This document shows, in pieces, positions 45,207-55,831 of a stretch of 64,000 bases of DNA. Position numbers and translations under genes: made by a program. The notes below the pieces were generated by a model that ran no database searches, had not been told where the DNA came from, and was given only the letters and a program-made list of their open reading frames with translations. The stretch's first letter is position 1; every line of letters begins with the position of its first letter. Source of the stretch: Acinetobacter larvae (lineage in GTDB: Bacteria > Pseudomonadota > Gammaproteobacteria > Pseudomonadales > Moraxellaceae); contig NZ_CP016895.1 of the NCBI RefSeq assembly GCF_001704115.1, positions 1,364,001 to 1,428,000 on the forward strand, read 5' to 3'.

Positions 45207-46079
45207 TTACTCTGCGGCGTTTAGATATTCGATCGGTTTATTAACATCTAACTTGGTACCACCGAAGTGCTCGTCAACATATTTTTTGACTGCTGGTAAG
45301 TGATAGAGTGTCCCCACTTTAATCAATTGCGGGTCGTTTTCACGCCCAGCTGCAGTAACCAGTAAGTTTACATAAAGTTTGGTTGATTGATCAATCGATT
45401 CTCTAAAGATTGAATCTTTCAATGCATTCAAACCACCTTCCATTGCCAAGGTGTTGCCTAATACAATCGCATCGACATCACCTTTTACCCGTACAGCTGT
45501 TGCCATAGGAATGGTTTTTAACTGTAATTGTTTTGGATTTTCGATAACATCACGGGTTGTGCCTTGGATGGGGTTGAAATCAGCTTTAAGCTTAATCAAA
45601 CCAGCTGTTTGTAACAAACTTAAGGCACGCGCTTCATTGGCAGCATCATTTGGAATCGCAATGGTCGCTTTGGCTGGAATACTCGCAACATCTTTAAATT
45701 TGTCTGAGTAAATGCCCATAGGCTCGATATAGGTTGTTGAAACTGCGGCAACCTTATCTTTACTTTCGGCATTGTAGGCTTGCATATAGTTATAAGACTG
45801 GAAGGCATTGAGATCAACTTCTTTGTTGGCAGTTGCATTATTCATCGCCACATAGTCATTGAAATTTTTTACTTCGAGGTCTAGACCTGCTGCTTTGGTT
45901 TCAGGTAATGTGGCAATAAATTTCCACACATCAGTATCTGAACCGCTTGAAGCAATAACGATTTTTTTCGTTTCTGCAGTATCAGCTGCGCTATGGGCAG
46001 CTTTGTCTTCTGGTGCTTTGCTACACGCAGCCAATAGGACTACGCTAAAACTGAGCAAAAGACTGAAAATTTTATTCAT
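45207..46079 (-). CDS. metQ: MetQ: methionine-binding lipoprotein
   Basis: Periplasmic solute-binding lipoprotein of MetNIQ. From ATG 46079 it is 290 residues, with lipobox VVLLAAC (Cys19) and NlpA-family segments: KNFNDYVAMNNATANKEVDL, IAIPNDAANEARALSLLQTA and PVKKYVDEHFGG-like end (AVKKYVDEHFGGTK). TTGAGA upstream is correctly spaced for ATG 46079; ATG 46088 is too close to it. Context with metN and metI supports methionine as the ligand. Confidence 0.94.
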   Translation of the reverse strand: MNKIFSLLLSFSVVLLAACSKAPEDKAAHSAADTAETKKIVIASSGSDTDVWKFIATLPETKAAGLDLEVKNFNDYVAMNNATANKEVDLNAFQSYNYMQAYNAESKDKVAAVSTTYIEPMGIYSDKFKDVASIPAKATIAIPNDAANEARALSLLQTAGLIKLKADFNPIQGTTRDVIENPKQLQLKTIPMATAVRVKGDVDAIVLGNTLAMEGGLNALKDSIFRESIDQSTKLYVNLLVTAAGRENDPQLIKVGTLYHLPAVKKYVDEHFGGTKLDVNKPIEYLNAAE

Positions 46080-46107
46080 TTTAGACATTCTCAATAAATT
46101 GAAAGGA

Positions 46108-47163
46108 TCAAGAATCAGTCTCGGCAACCAAACGTGGTGTTTGCTGGGTTAACTTTAGGTATTCTTGGGGATAATGTTTTTCGGTCACATCTAAATGTGA
46201 TCGTAAGCGACCCTTTAGGGTATTTAAACCAATTTGCTGATACAGTGGATTATCTGGATCATAATCCGGCCCTTGTGCCAAAGCTGCAAGTTCTGCTGGC
46301 AGTGGCAAGATGGGAATGTCACCAGCAAAAATATTTGGTGTTAAAAAGAAAGCCGTTGAATAGCGATCTTGACCATTTTGAGGCGCCTGTACACGGTGAA
46401 TATTACCATGTAGATAGCCATTGCTGGCAAGTTCTAAAGCTTCACCAATAATGACAATACAAGCATCTTCCAGATAGGGAATATCTTTCCAGCCTTGTGC
46501 CGTCTTGACTTGTAAGCCACCAACTTGATCTTGCAGCAATAGGGTAATGATACCACTATCTTTATGAGCACCCACACCTTGTGATTGGCTTGCATCTTGT
46601 GCAGCAGGATAATGGATCAGCTTGAGCAAGTGGCTAGGACGCTCTGGGTCGATCAGTGTATCTAATGCATGGGGATCTTGTTGCAAGGCGATTAGAAAAT
46701 GACGTAATAATGCAATACTGAGAGGGTGTGCTTGTTGTTGAAAAGCTTCTACCGCTTCTTTAAAACCGACTAAGTCCGGCCATTGATTGGGACCTTGTAA
46801 GCGATAATAGGCGGCTTGCTGGGCATCGACTGTGAGTGCAGGTAATTCTGCGCCGATATCGATTTGTTCACGATAATCAGGTCGTTGCGCTGTACGTTCT
46901 GAGGCAACACGGGTATAGCCTCTAAAATGTGCTGAATGCAGCATGGCGATTTTATTTTTTTCGTGCAAAGGCAGTTGAAAGAATTTTAGGCTTTGTTGTT
47001 GTATATCTTGGATAATCTTTGCATCTAAGCCATGACCTTTTAAGTAAAAAAAACCTGAATCTCGTGTGATACGACCTAGCCCCTGATAAAAAGCACCATG
47101 ATCTGTACTTGTGTGCAGATCATTTAAATCAATCACAGGCAAAGCATAGTCAGTGGTGTGCAT
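46108..47163 (-). CDS. Isopenicillin N synthase-like 2-oxoglutarate/Fe(II) oxygenase
   Basis: The 351-residue protein belongs to the 2OG-Fe(II) oxygenase/IPNS family. The N-terminal DIOX_N region starts LPVIDLNDL; the jellyroll carries the iron facial triad His200-x-Asp202 (GAHKDSG) and His256 (GNIHRV), with Arg267-x-Ser269 (RYST) for the 2OG carboxylate. The segment RGYTRVASERTAQRPDYREQ is typical of bacterial members. It lies 28 bases before metQ on the same strand, so it is probably the first gene of a met operon. Substrate is unknown; a role with methionine or a sulfur compound is only suggested by position. Confidence 0.88.
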   Translation of the reverse strand: MHTTDYALPVIDLNDLHTSTDHGAFYQGLGRITRDSGFFYLKGHGLDAKIIQDIQQQSLKFFQLPLHEKNKIAMLHSAHFRGYTRVASERTAQRPDYREQIDIGAELPALTVDAQQAAYYRLQGPNQWPDLVGFKEAVEAFQQQAHPLSIALLRHFLIALQQDPHALDTLIDPERPSHLLKLIHYPAAQDASQSQGVGAHKDSGIITLLLQDQVGGLQVKTAQGWKDIPYLEDACIVIIGEALELASNGYLHGNIHRVQAPQNGQDRYSTAFFLTPNIFAGDIPILPLPAELAALAQGPDYDPDNPLYQQIGLNTLKGRLRSHLDVTEKHYPQEYLKLTQQTPRLVAETDS

Positions 47164-47325
47164 AGATCCTCAAATATAGTTATTTATCAAGTAAAAACTA
47201 AGTATATTTATTTTGCTATGCAAATAAATTATTAAAAGATTAGATTGATATGAACTTTAAAGATATAGCGTGTTGGCTGCATCGGTGGTTCAAGAGGGGA
47301 TGCTTATTTTGTTGTTATACAGGTT

Positions 47326-47360
47326 CTATACTAAAGCACCCTGACGGTGCTTTAGTATAG
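47326..47360. other. Long perfect hairpin downstream of purD
   Basis: CTATACTAAAGCACC (47326-47340) and GGTGCTTTAGTATAG (47346-47360) form a 15-bp perfect stem with loop CTGAC. It ends 21 bases past the purD stop, but no U-tract follows on either strand, so it is either a U-less terminator or an mRNA-stabilising structure. The rest of the 47164-47381 gap shows nothing else. Confidence 0.8.
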
Positions 47361-47381
47361 GCTGATGGCTCAAGCCACAGA

Positions 47382-48671
47382 TTAATGGTCTTGCTGTTCA
47401 CGCGCAATGGCACGGTAGCCAATATCTTTACGATATTGCATGCCATCAAATTTTACTTGTTGACATAGTTGCAATGCTTTGCTTTGTGCGTCGGCAATAC
47501 TGTCGCCAAGTGCAGTCACGCAGAGTACACGACCACCGGCAGTAACAATATCACCAGCATCATTGTTGGCAGTACCAGCATGGAAGATTTTACAATCTTC
47601 TGCGACAGGCTCAAGACCTGAAATCACATCATCTTTGCTGGAGCTTTCTGGATAACCACGGGAAGCCAAAACGATGCCCACCGTTTTACGGCTATCCCAT
47701 TGCGCATTTTCAGGCAATTGACCTGCGATACCGGCTGCTATTAAATCTACGAGAGAAGACTGTAAACGCATCATAATGGGTTGTGTTTCTGGATCACCAA
47801 AACGACAGTTAAATTCGATAACTTTCGGGTTACCCAATGCATCAATCATGAGACCCGCATAGAGGAAGCCAGTATAGACATGACCATCTGCGGCCATACC
47901 TTGTACTGTTGGATAAATAATATCGTGCATAACACGTTGATAGACTTCATCGGTTACAACTGGTGCCGGAGAATATGCGCCCATACCGCCTGTATTAGGA
48001 CCTTGGTCGGCTTCAAAGATCCGTTTATGGTCCTGAGAGGTTGCCATCGGGAGGACGTGGCTACCATCGACCATACAGATGAAAGAGGCTTCTTCACCAT
48101 CGAGGAATTCCTCAATCACTACCCGAGAGCCAGCATCACCAAATTTGTTGGAAGATAACATGTCTTCGATGGCAGCAAAGGCTTCTTGCTCAGTCATCGC
48201 CACAATTACACCTTTACCCGCGGCAAGCCCGTCTGCTTTGATGACTATCGGCGCACCATGGTGTTGGACATAGGCTTTGGCTGCTTCGACTTCAGTGAAG
48301 ACGTCATAAAATGCGGTCGGAATATGATGGCGTTTTAAAAAGTGTTTAGCAAAGGCTTTAGAACCTTCGAGTTGTGCTGCGAATTGGCTAGGCCCCCAGA
48401 TTTTAAGACCTGCCGCTTGGCAGGCATCGACTACCCCATTGACTAAGGGTGCTTCTGGTCCCACCACGATTAAATCGATCTGTTGCTGTTGCGCAAATTG
48501 AATAATCGCTGCATTGTCTAAAATATTTAACGCTATATTTTGGCATTTGGCTTCAGTTGCGCTACCCGCATTGCCTGGTGCAACAAAAACTTGTTTTACT
48601 TTGGGATCTTGTGCAATTTTCCATGCCAAAGCATGTTCACGACCACCATTGCCTAAAACTAAAATATTCAC
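47382..48671 (-). CDS. purD: PurD: phosphoribosylamine-glycine ligase
   Basis: PurD makes GAR, an early purine step. From GTG 48671 the product is 429 residues, beginning MNILVLGNGGREHALAWKI, with GGAG nine bases before the start. The ATP-grasp domain holds IKADGLAAGKGVIVAM and FICMVDGSHVLPMATSQDHK; QGPNTGGMGAYSPAP is the family signature. It is downstream of purH on the same strand with a 157-base gap. Confidence 0.95.
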   Translation of the reverse strand: MNILVLGNGGREHALAWKIAQDPKVKQVFVAPGNAGSATEAKCQNIALNILDNAAIIQFAQQQQIDLIVVGPEAPLVNGVVDACQAAGLKIWGPSQFAAQLEGSKAFAKHFLKRHHIPTAFYDVFTEVEAAKAYVQHHGAPIVIKADGLAAGKGVIVAMTEQEAFAAIEDMLSSNKFGDAGSRVVIEEFLDGEEASFICMVDGSHVLPMATSQDHKRIFEADQGPNTGGMGAYSPAPVVTDEVYQRVMHDIIYPTVQGMAADGHVYTGFLYAGLMIDALGNPKVIEFNCRFGDPETQPIMMRLQSSLVDLIAAGIAGQLPENAQWDSRKTVGIVLASRGYPESSSKDDVISGLEPVAEDCKIFHAGTANNDAGDIVTAGGRVLCVTALGDSIADAQSKALQLCQQVKFDGMQYRKDIGYRAIAREQQDH

Positions 48672-48828
48672 CGCTTCATACTCCGTGAATCTGAATCGAA
48701 CATTGACCAATCATGCAAGGCATCATTGGTCAACGCGAAAGTCAAAGATCAAGTTTTAAATCGTTTAAGGATCTAGTTATAACTCAGATCGATGAATTGT
48801 AATGCTTTTATAATAAATTAACGATGAA

Positions 48829-50400
48829 TTAATGGCGGAAATGACGCATGCCAGTAAAGACCATGGCAATACCATGTTCATCTGCTGCAGCAATGGTTTC
48901 TTCATCACGCATTGAACCACCCGGTTGGATAATGCATTTAATGCCAGCTGCTGCGGCATTGTCGATACCATCACGGAAAGGGAAGAATGCATCTGAAGCC
49001 ATCACTGCACCTTCCACCACAAGTCCAGCATGTTCTGCTTTGATGGCAGCAATACGTGCAGAGTTGACACGACTCATTTGTCCTGCGCCTACACCAATGG
49101 TTTGACGGTTTTTCGCATAGACAATGGCATTGGATTTAACGTATTTTGCAACTTTCCAAGCAAAGATCAGGTCATCTAATTCTTGTTCAGTTGGCGCACG
49201 TTTGGTCACTACCCGTAGATCGTCTTTGCTGATCATACCGAGGTCTTGATCTTGAACCAAGAGACCGCCGTTAACACGTTTATAATCGTATTGGCTTTGA
49301 CGTTGATCTATTGCAGGTAAGTCACCACAGACTAAAACACGAACGTTTTTCTTGGCAGCTGTTACCGCCAAGACGCCGTCTGCAATACTTGGGGCAATGA
49401 TCACTTCTACAAATTGACGTGCAACAATGGCTTCTGCTGTAGCAACATCTAATTCACGGTTAAACGCAATGATGCCACCAAATGCAGATTCAGGATCTGT
49501 TGCATAAGCAAGATCATATGCAGTTTGAATGCCATCCAAAGAGACGGCAACGCCACATGGGTTGGCGTGTTTGACAATAACGCATGCCGGTTTGGCAAAG
49601 GATTTCACACATTCTAATGCGGCATCGGTATCGGCAATATTGTTATAAGACAATTCTTTGCCTTGAAGCTGTTGTGCTGTGGCAACAGACGCTTCACGGG
49701 CTGTCTCTTCTACATAGAAAGCAGCACTTTGATGTGGGTTTTCTCCATAGCGCAAGTCTTGCGCTTTGATGAGTTGGGTATTGAAGGTTCGTGGGAATTG
49801 CGCGATCTCGCCATCTTGCTGTAAACGTGCACCAAGATAAGATGCGATCATGCCGTCATACTGCGCTGTATGTTCAAAGGCTTTGACAGCAAGGTCAAAA
49901 CGTGTCGCAGCGCTGAGCTGGCCCTGTTCTTGTAACTCAGCAATCACATGAGCATAGTCCGAGGCATTAACGACAATACCGACAGATGCATGGTTTTTTG
50001 CTGCAGCACGCACCATGGTTGGACCACCAATATCGATGTTCTCAATCGCATCGCTTAAGCTACAGTTTGGTTTAGCCACTGTGGCTGCAAATGGATAGAG
50101 GTTGACGACCACTAAGTCAATCGCATCAATTTGATGTTCTTGCATCACCGCTTCGTCTAAACCGCGACGCGCTAAAATACCACCGTGGATTTTAGGGTGT
50201 AGGGTTTTAACGCGACCGTCCATCATTTCTGGGAAGCCGGTATGTTCAGATACTTCAACGACGGCAATATCATTGGCTTTGAGCAATTGATAGGTGCCGC
50301 CAGTAGAAAGGATTTTAATACCAAGCTGAGCAAGTTGTTGGGCAAATTCGACGATCCCTGTTTTATCAGAGACAGAGATTAAAGCACATTGAATAGTCAT
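48829..50400 (-). CDS. purH: PurH: bifunctional AICAR transformylase/IMP cyclohydrolase
   Basis: PurH performs the last two steps of IMP synthesis. The ~523-residue protein has an N-terminal MGS-like IMP cyclohydrolase domain ([47 protein letters not shown]) and a C-terminal AICAR formyltransferase part with KHANPCGVA and [23 protein letters not shown] 50400 is the start; TTG 50409 is the only earlier codon. It follows fis on the minus strand. Confidence 0.96.
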   Translation of the reverse strand: MTIQCALISVSDKTGIVEFAQQLAQLGIKILSTGGTYQLLKANDIAVVEVSEHTGFPEMMDGRVKTLHPKIHGGILARRGLDEAVMQEHQIDAIDLVVVNLYPFAATVAKPNCSLSDAIENIDIGGPTMVRAAAKNHASVGIVVNASDYAHVIAELQEQGQLSAATRFDLAVKAFEHTAQYDGMIASYLGARLQQDGEIAQFPRTFNTQLIKAQDLRYGENPHQSAAFYVEETAREASVATAQQLQGKELSYNNIADTDAALECVKSFAKPACVIVKHANPCGVAVSLDGIQTAYDLAYATDPESAFGGIIAFNRELDVATAEAIVARQFVEVIIAPSIADGVLAVTAAKKNVRVLVCGDLPAIDQRQSQYDYKRVNGGLLVQDQDLGMISKDDLRVVTKRAPTEQELDDLIFAWKVAKYVKSNAIVYAKNRQTIGVGAGQMSRVNSARIAAIKAEHAGLVVEGAVMASDAFFPFRDGIDNAAAAGIKCIIQPGGSMRDEETIAAADEHGIAMVFTGMRHFRH

Positions 50401-50442
50401 GATTATCAAATCTACAGTTTAAATAGATAGGCGAGAAGGGGA

Positions 50443-50475
50443 TAAAAAAAATGCCCACAGAGACCGCGAGCATTT
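50443..50475 (-). terminator. Terminator between fis and purH
   Basis: On the minus strand AAATGC (50475-50470) pairs with GCATTT (50454-50449) around a 15-base partly pairing loop, followed by a T-run (plus A-run 50444-50451). It begins 10 bases after the fis stop, so fis may be transcribed separately from purH. Confidence 0.55.
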
Positions 50476-50484
50476 CTAGATTAC

Positions 50485-50754
50485 TTATTCACTCATTAAG
50501 CCGTGAGCTTTCAGTTTTTTGCGTAAGGTTCCGCGGTTAAGACCGAGGATCTCAGCAGCACGTGTTTGGTTACCACGTGTATATTCAAGCACAACCGATA
50601 ATAGAGGTTTCTCCATTTCTGCTAGCACCATGTCATAAACTTGAGATGGCTGCTCACCTTGCAATTGTGCAAAATAATGGCGAACTGCGCGATCTACGTG
50701 GATGCGTAGAGCAACATCTGATTGTGCAGTAAAAATAGGAGATTTGCTATTCAT
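50485..50754 (-). CDS. fis: Fis-family DNA-binding regulator
   Basis: Fis is a small nucleoid protein and regulator of rRNA and many other promoters. The 89-residue protein has the C-terminal Fis helix-turn-helix ([20 protein letters not shown] then KLKAHGL) and an N-terminal beta-arm region. In many gamma-proteobacteria dusB lies directly upstream in one operon; here the upstream space is 357 bases without that gene. Confidence 0.93.
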   Translation of the reverse strand: MNSKSPIFTAQSDVALRIHVDRAVRHYFAQLQGEQPSQVYDMVLAEMEKPLLSVVLEYTRGNQTRAAEILGLNRGTLRKKLKAHGLMSE

Positions 50755-51111
50755 GCGAATTAATCCAAAAACAAAACTACTTACTATAAGTAGTATACTA
50801 ATGTGGTATAAAAATGAGCTCTAATCTACAAAGAGAAGACACTCTAAAACAATAACAATTAGCTTGCCATAACTCTTCACTGTTGAGCGAAAAATAAGCG
50901 TAACAATAAATTAATAATTGTTACAGCACGCTTTTACACAAAAAAAAATCTAATTGCGCGATATCAAATATAAAGCACAAGATTAGAATTATAATGTTGT
51001 ATGAAAAGCGAAAAGTTATAATGGCTAAGCGTTTGTGGCGCGTATGATAGCACTGTCAGAAAAAAAATGAGCAAGAAAACTACATTTTTTTTAAATTTTT
51101 TTTATTTCTGC
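50755..51111. other. 357-base AT-rich gap upstream of fis, no dusB
   Basis: No gene is visible on either strand. Close to fis is a small inverted repeat (CTACTTACTATAAGTAG at 50777-50793), and A- and T-runs abound (50940-50949; 51060-51105). T-rich sequence at its far end follows the zinc-ribbon gene start-side of the plus strand. It is a likely fis promoter region, but I see no consensus promoter. Confidence 0.5.
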
Positions 51112-51969
51112 TTAAGGCGGTAAGATTTTTAAGGTGTAACGTTGTGTTTCACGATAGGGGTGCTGAATTTTAAATTGAAATTGATAGGGCTGGTTGCTGG
51201 GTATGCGATCCATGTCGGTAGTATGGTCATTGAGATACACATTTGGGCGAATAATCATCGATTCTTCAGCTTGATTGTCACGAATAGTCAGCTGCAATAA
51301 GGGTAATTTTAGGCTTTTATCATATTGATTTAAAAGTAAACCTTTAAAATTTAACTGTGCATCGTCATGATCAGCTTTAAAATCAATAATCGAAATCTGT
51401 TGGTAGCGCTTATCGCTTAAATCACATTGGAACTTGGCGCAGGTTAAGACAAATAGTTGATTGAGTACGACAGACTTTTCTAATAAACGGGGATTAAACC
51501 ACAGCAGTTGGAACAGCAAAATACTGACGAGGCTCAGATGTACCAATGCCCAAAATAAATAGAAGATGCCAGATCTGCGATGGCGATATGGTGTAAATTT
51601 GGGGCTTGATGTTGCCAGATGTAAATTTAAAAAATAAGAGGCGGGTGCGGCATTGTAGTGGTTGGTGGTATTCAAATAATTTTTAAGTGATAAGTTGGCA
51701 TCCTTGGACTTGTGATAAAAACTGTTAAGAATCTGTTGTTGCTCTAAACTTGATGCTGGCAAAAAGTACTTACTGTGCTGTGCCATGATCAGATTATCTT
51801 GGACTATATCGGCTGGTTCATGGCTTTGTAATTCAATAAGCGACTGTAAGGCATTAAATTGCTGTTGGCACTTGGGACAACAAACCTCGCCCTGCGCTAC
51901 GGCAAGTTGTGCAATACTGACACGGTAAATACGGTGACAAGCAGGGCATTGGGTTTGTTTATCTGGCAT
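51112..51969 (-). CDS. Zinc-ribbon DUF3426-type membrane protein
   Basis: The 285-residue protein from ATG 51969 begins with an MJ0042-type zinc ribbon (Cys8, Cys11, Cys31, Cys34 in CPAC and CPKC) followed by a polar linker, one transmembrane helix (~YLFWALVHLSLVSILLFQLL) and a C-terminal DUF3426-like beta-rich domain. Function is unknown. The pairing prmA - DUF3426 protein is seen in pseudomonads. It starts 10 bases after the prmA stop, so the two are an operon. Confidence 0.84.
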   Translation of the reverse strand: MPDKQTQCPACHRIYRVSIAQLAVAQGEVCCPKCQQQFNALQSLIELQSHEPADIVQDNLIMAQHSKYFLPASSLEQQQILNSFYHKSKDANLSLKNYLNTTNHYNAAPASYFLNLHLATSSPKFTPYRHRRSGIFYLFWALVHLSLVSILLFQLLWFNPRLLEKSVVLNQLFVLTCAKFQCDLSDKRYQQISIIDFKADHDDAQLNFKGLLLNQYDKSLKLPLLQLTIRDNQAEESMIIRPNVYLNDHTTDMDRIPSNQPYQFQFKIQHPYRETQRYTLKILPP

Positions 51970-51979
51970 AGCAGCCCTC

Positions 51980-52882
51980 TTACGCCGTTTTGCGTTGACC
52001 CGAAACACGGCACCATGTTTCTTCACGCTTGGCGATATCACGAACAATAAAGTCTTGGCTGTACACTGCAGTCACATCTTCAAGTTGCTCTTCAATAATT
52101 CCCGCTAAGGCAAATTCACCGCCTGCTTTTAGCAATGTGGCAAACTCAGGTGCCAAGGACATCAAGGGACCAGCCAAAATATTGGCGACTAAAATATCGG
52201 CCTGTGCGCCTTGCAGTTGCGCTTGGAATTGTTCAGGTAGTTCAACCACTAAATTTTGTTCAACGCCATTGAGCGCAGCATTTTGTTGGGTTGCTAGAAC
52301 GGCTTGTGGATCAATATCAGTGGCATATACTTTTTGCGCGCCCAGTAATAATGCCGCAACTGCTAAAATACCAGAACCACAACCAAAATCGATGACGATT
52401 TTATCTTTTAAATCGGTTTGGGCTAACCATTGTAAGCATAAAAAGGTGCTGGCGTGGTTACCTGTCCCAAAAGCGAGTCCTGGATCTAAAATGATATTCA
52501 CAGCTTCGGCATCAGGCGCTTCCAGCCATTCTGGGACAATCCATAATTTGTCACTGACTTGAATCGGCTCATAATAGTCCATCCAAGTCCGTTCCCAGAC
52601 TTGATCGGCAAGAAATTCGCTGCGCAGTGGTGCATCGGGTAGTTGTAATTTAATAAAACTTTCTAAAGCAGCGACATCAAGTTGTTCGTCATCTTGTTGG
52701 GCATATATCCCCGTTACAATGACTTTATTCCACAATGGTGTTTCTCCCGGGAGGGGTTCGAGCAGATCTTGGTTTTCTGCATCATCTAAAGTCACACTCA
52801 CTGCCCCCAAAGAGCTCAATAGTGTTTCTGTGAGCTCAACTTGGGCTTGGTCAACTGTTATGTGTATTTGTAGCCAATTCAC
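51980..52882 (-). CDS. prmA: PrmA: ribosomal protein L11 methyltransferase
   Basis: PrmA trimethylates ribosomal protein L11. The 300-residue protein starts with GTG ([19 protein letters not shown]), has the N-terminal L11-recognition domain, and the SAM-binding [20 protein letters not shown] and [16 protein letters not shown] (NxPF-like loop) motifs. AGG ~10 bases ahead of the GTG is the likely ribosome site. Confidence 0.94.
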   Translation of the reverse strand: MNWLQIHITVDQAQVELTETLLSSLGAVSVTLDDAENQDLLEPLPGETPLWNKVIVTGIYAQQDDEQLDVAALESFIKLQLPDAPLRSEFLADQVWERTWMDYYEPIQVSDKLWIVPEWLEAPDAEAVNIILDPGLAFGTGNHASTFLCLQWLAQTDLKDKIVIDFGCGSGILAVAALLLGAQKVYATDIDPQAVLATQQNAALNGVEQNLVVELPEQFQAQLQGAQADILVANILAGPLMSLAPEFATLLKAGGEFALAGIIEEQLEDVTAVYSQDFIVRDIAKREETWCRVSGQRKTA

Positions 52883-53053
52883 GGGATAAACCTAAATTCA
52901 TTGCAAAAGAGTTATTGTAGCGGATTAAAGGATTACTGGGCGATAAATTGGCAATAAATGATTGCAATTCAAGTTACTGAACATGGCAATCTATGAGATG
53001 CCATGTGTTTGTTGTGAAATTCAACGTTTGTTATCTACTTCAATTCAAACTTT

Positions 53054-53062
53054 TGCTATAAT
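53054..53062 (+). promoter_or_regulatory. Extended -10 promoter element of mnmG
   Basis: TGCTATAAT is a consensus extended -10 (TGnTATAAT), 36 bases before the mnmG start. No good -35 at 17 bases, as is usual for extended -10 promoters. Confidence 0.55.
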
Positions 53063-53097
53063 TTGCACTCACTTCTTTTACACCTTCCTTGATTACT

Positions 53098-54978
53098 ATG
53101 CATTATCCTAAAGTTTACGATGTCGTTGTTATTGGCGGCGGTCACGCAGGTACAGAAGCAGCATTGGCTGCGGCACGTATGGGCCGAGAGACTTTGCTCC
53201 TAACTCATAACATAGAGACTTTGGGGCAGATGAGCTGTAATCCAGCGATTGGTGGTATTGGTAAATCACATCTCGTTCGTGAGATTGATGCGCTGGGTGG
53301 GGCGATGGCCTTAGCCGCAGATTTAGGTGGCATTCAATTTCGTATTCTAAACTCGCGTAAAGGTGCAGCAGTACGTGCAACCCGTGCACAAGCTGACCGA
53401 GTGCGCTATAAAGCAGCGGTACGTCATATTTTAGAAAATCAAGCACATCTCGATATTTTCCAACAAGCTGCCGATGATTTGATTGTTGAAGGAGATGTAG
53501 TTAAGGGCGTGATCACACAAATGGGAATCCGTTTTGATGCCAAAACAGTGGTGTTGACAACAGGAACTTTCCTCGGTGGTATTATTCATGTCGGTTTGGA
53601 ACAATCACGCGGTGGTCGTGCCGGTGATCCACCGTCTATCGCTTTGGCCGACCGTTTGCGTGAGTTGCAATTGCCTGTTGGGCGGTTAAAAACAGGAACA
53701 CCACCACGTATCGACGCACGTAGTGTGGATTTCTCAGTGATGATTCCGCAGCCTGGTGATTTTCCATCACCGGTCATGTCTTTTATGGGCAATGCTGAGA
53801 TGCATCCAGAGCAAGTCAATTGCTATATTACCCATACCAATGAAAAAACCCATGAGATTATTCGTGGTGGTTTGGATCGCTCACCGATGTACACCGGTGT
53901 TATTGAAGGGGTTGGACCACGTTATTGTCCATCGATTGAAGATAAAATTCATCGTTTTTCAGACAAAGACTCACATCAAGTCTTTTTAGAACCAGAGGGT
54001 TTAGATACTCACGAGTTATATCCAAATGGTATCTCGACATCATTGCCTTTTGATGTGCAGTTCGATTTGGTTCGTTCGATTCGGGGTATGGAAAATGCAC
54101 ATATTTTACGTCCAGGTTATGCCATCGAATATGATTATTTTAATCCACAAGCCTTGAAATATACTCTGGAAACCAAAGCCATTCAAAATCTGTATTTTGC
54201 TGGGCAAATCAATGGTACAACGGGGTATGAAGAGGCTGGGGCACAAGGTGTCTTGGCTGGCTTGAACGCAGCACGCCGTGCTTGGGATCAAGAAGCATGG
54301 ACACCTAAACGCGATGAAGCGTATTTGGGTGTTTTAGTTGATGATTTAATTACTTTGGGCACCAAAGAACCGTATCGAATGTTTACCTCTCGTGCCGAAT
54401 ACCGCCTCATGCTTAGAGAAGATAATGCCGATCAACGTTTAACGCCTATAGGTCGTGAGTTAGGTTTGGTCGATGATGTTCGTTGGGCAGCGTATAGTCA
54501 GAAGATGGAAGCCATTGAGGCCGAAAAAGCGCGTTTACAACATTTATGGGCGGCGCCAAGCAATGTGCTGGGTAAAAAGTTTGTAGACATGACTGGTGCG
54601 GATTTAAGTAAAGAGTGCAGTGCAATCGATCTACTCAAACGGCCTAATATCAACTTTGCGACCATCGCTGCTTTAACGGACTCTCCAGTGAGCTCACATG
54701 TAGGCGAACAAATTGAAATTGCGGTGAAATATGAAGGTTATATTCATCGTCAGCATGAAGATGTTGCCCAGCTAAAACGTTTAGAAGAATCTAAAATTCC
54801 ACATGATTTTGATTATGATGTGGTCTCAGGTTTATCACGCGAGATTACGCAAAAGTTAAAAGCGGTATTACCTGAAACATTAGCACAAGCCAGTCGGATT
54901 CCTGGTGTAACACCTGCTGCGGTGCAATTGATCATGATTACGATTCGAAAAAATGCTCAAGCACGTAAATCGGCTTAA
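53098..54978 (+). CDS. mnmG: MnmG (GidA): tRNA uridine 5-carboxymethylaminomethyl modification enzyme
   Basis: MnmG with MnmE modifies wobble uridine 34 of several tRNAs, using FAD. The 626-residue protein has the FAD-binding [17 protein letters not shown] (13-29), the [19 protein letters not shown] family signature with its redox Cys, the [11 protein letters not shown] stretch and [23 protein letters not shown] 53098 is the start; TTG 53089 is less likely. It is a single-gene unit with a long hairpin after it. Confidence 0.96.
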   Translation: MHYPKVYDVVVIGGGHAGTEAALAAARMGRETLLLTHNIETLGQMSCNPAIGGIGKSHLVREIDALGGAMALAADLGGIQFRILNSRKGAAVRATRAQADRVRYKAAVRHILENQAHLDIFQQAADDLIVEGDVVKGVITQMGIRFDAKTVVLTTGTFLGGIIHVGLEQSRGGRAGDPPSIALADRLRELQLPVGRLKTGTPPRIDARSVDFSVMIPQPGDFPSPVMSFMGNAEMHPEQVNCYITHTNEKTHEIIRGGLDRSPMYTGVIEGVGPRYCPSIEDKIHRFSDKDSHQVFLEPEGLDTHELYPNGISTSLPFDVQFDLVRSIRGMENAHILRPGYAIEYDYFNPQALKYTLETKAIQNLYFAGQINGTTGYEEAGAQGVLAGLNAARRAWDQEAWTPKRDEAYLGVLVDDLITLGTKEPYRMFTSRAEYRLMLREDNADQRLTPIGRELGLVDDVRWAAYSQKMEAIEAEKARLQHLWAAPSNVLGKKFVDMTGADLSKECSAIDLLKRPNINFATIAALTDSPVSSHVGEQIEIAVKYEGYIHRQHEDVAQLKRLEESKIPHDFDYDVVSGLSREITQKLKAVLPETLAQASRIPGVTPAAVQLIMITIRKNAQARKSA

Positions 54979-55049
54979 GCTTAACTAGAAACAATTCAAT
55001 TTTGCGTCAATTACAGCATATTGACGGTCTCAGTCGAGTCTAAACATAT

Positions 55050-55084
55050 ACACACTGTATAGCCTGAATGGTTATACAGTGTGT
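55050..55084. other. Long hairpin downstream of mnmG
   Basis: ACACACTGTATAGCC (55050-55064) and GGTTATACAGTGTGT (55070-55084) form a 15-bp stem with one G-T wobble and loop TGAAT. No U-tract follows. It has the same stem and loop size as the hairpin after purD but unrelated sequence. Confidence 0.8.
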
Positions 55085-55231
55085 GGCTGGGCTTGCATAC
55101 ATAGTCGTGGTTCAAGTTGTGGTGGATCTTTAGAAATCACTGAATTTTTTCTAAAAATCAGTAAGATAATAAAATATAAATCACGTTTAAATCGTGTTAA
55201 AAAAACAGTCTGTATAAAAAGCCTTTGCTTA

Positions 55232-55696
55232 TTAACGTGATAAATTTCGCATAATCACTTTGAGTGAATCCATGGTTTTTTCAATTTGTAGCGGGGTGAG
55301 ACCTTCAAAAGATTGTTCCAAGACCACCGCCATAAAATCATTAATTTTATGCGCCATCGCGACACCTGAATCGGTCAAATGTACACGTGTAATGCGCGCA
55401 TCATTTTCACAAGCATAGGTTTCTACATAGCCTTCATCTTTAAGTCGATACACGATTTTTGTGGTGGTCGACATTTTTGAGACAATCATCTCGGATAGTT
55501 CAGAAACACTGGCATGCGGGCGTGCAGCCAATGCGGTCAGTACGCGGCGACGTGAATGATCGACGCCATATTTTTTAAGTGCATGATCCACATTTAAGAC
55601 ATATTGAGAGTGAACCTGAGTAATCCAATAAAAAGGAAAATTTTCACTATTAAAGTTTTCAGGTGTGGGTAAAAATTTAATAAATTTTTTAGTCAT
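55232..55696 (-). CDS. MarR-family transcriptional regulator
   Basis: The 154-residue protein has a winged-helix MarR core (HSRRRVLTALAARPHASVSE, LSEMIVSKMSTTTKIVYRL, DEGYVETYACENDARI) and flanking dimerisation helices. KMSTTTKIVYRL marks the recognition helix. It has its own surrounding non-coding sequence; the neighbouring 104-residue hypothetical gene upstream is on the same strand. Effector and targets are unknown. Confidence 0.9.
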   Translation of the reverse strand: MTKKFIKFLPTPENFNSENFPFYWITQVHSQYVLNVDHALKKYGVDHSRRRVLTALAARPHASVSELSEMIVSKMSTTTKIVYRLKDEGYVETYACENDARITRVHLTDSGVAMAHKINDFMAVVLEQSFEGLTPLQIEKTMDSLKVIMRNLSR

Positions 55697-55831
55697 TTTT
55701 GCTAGAACCTTTCAATTTTAATTCGTTATAAACCGACTTTAAATACTATTGTCATTTTTCTTATAAAATCAATATGCATAGATTTTAGAATAAAAAACAG
55801 GGGAAAATTCACCAATTTTTGCTGTTAAAAA

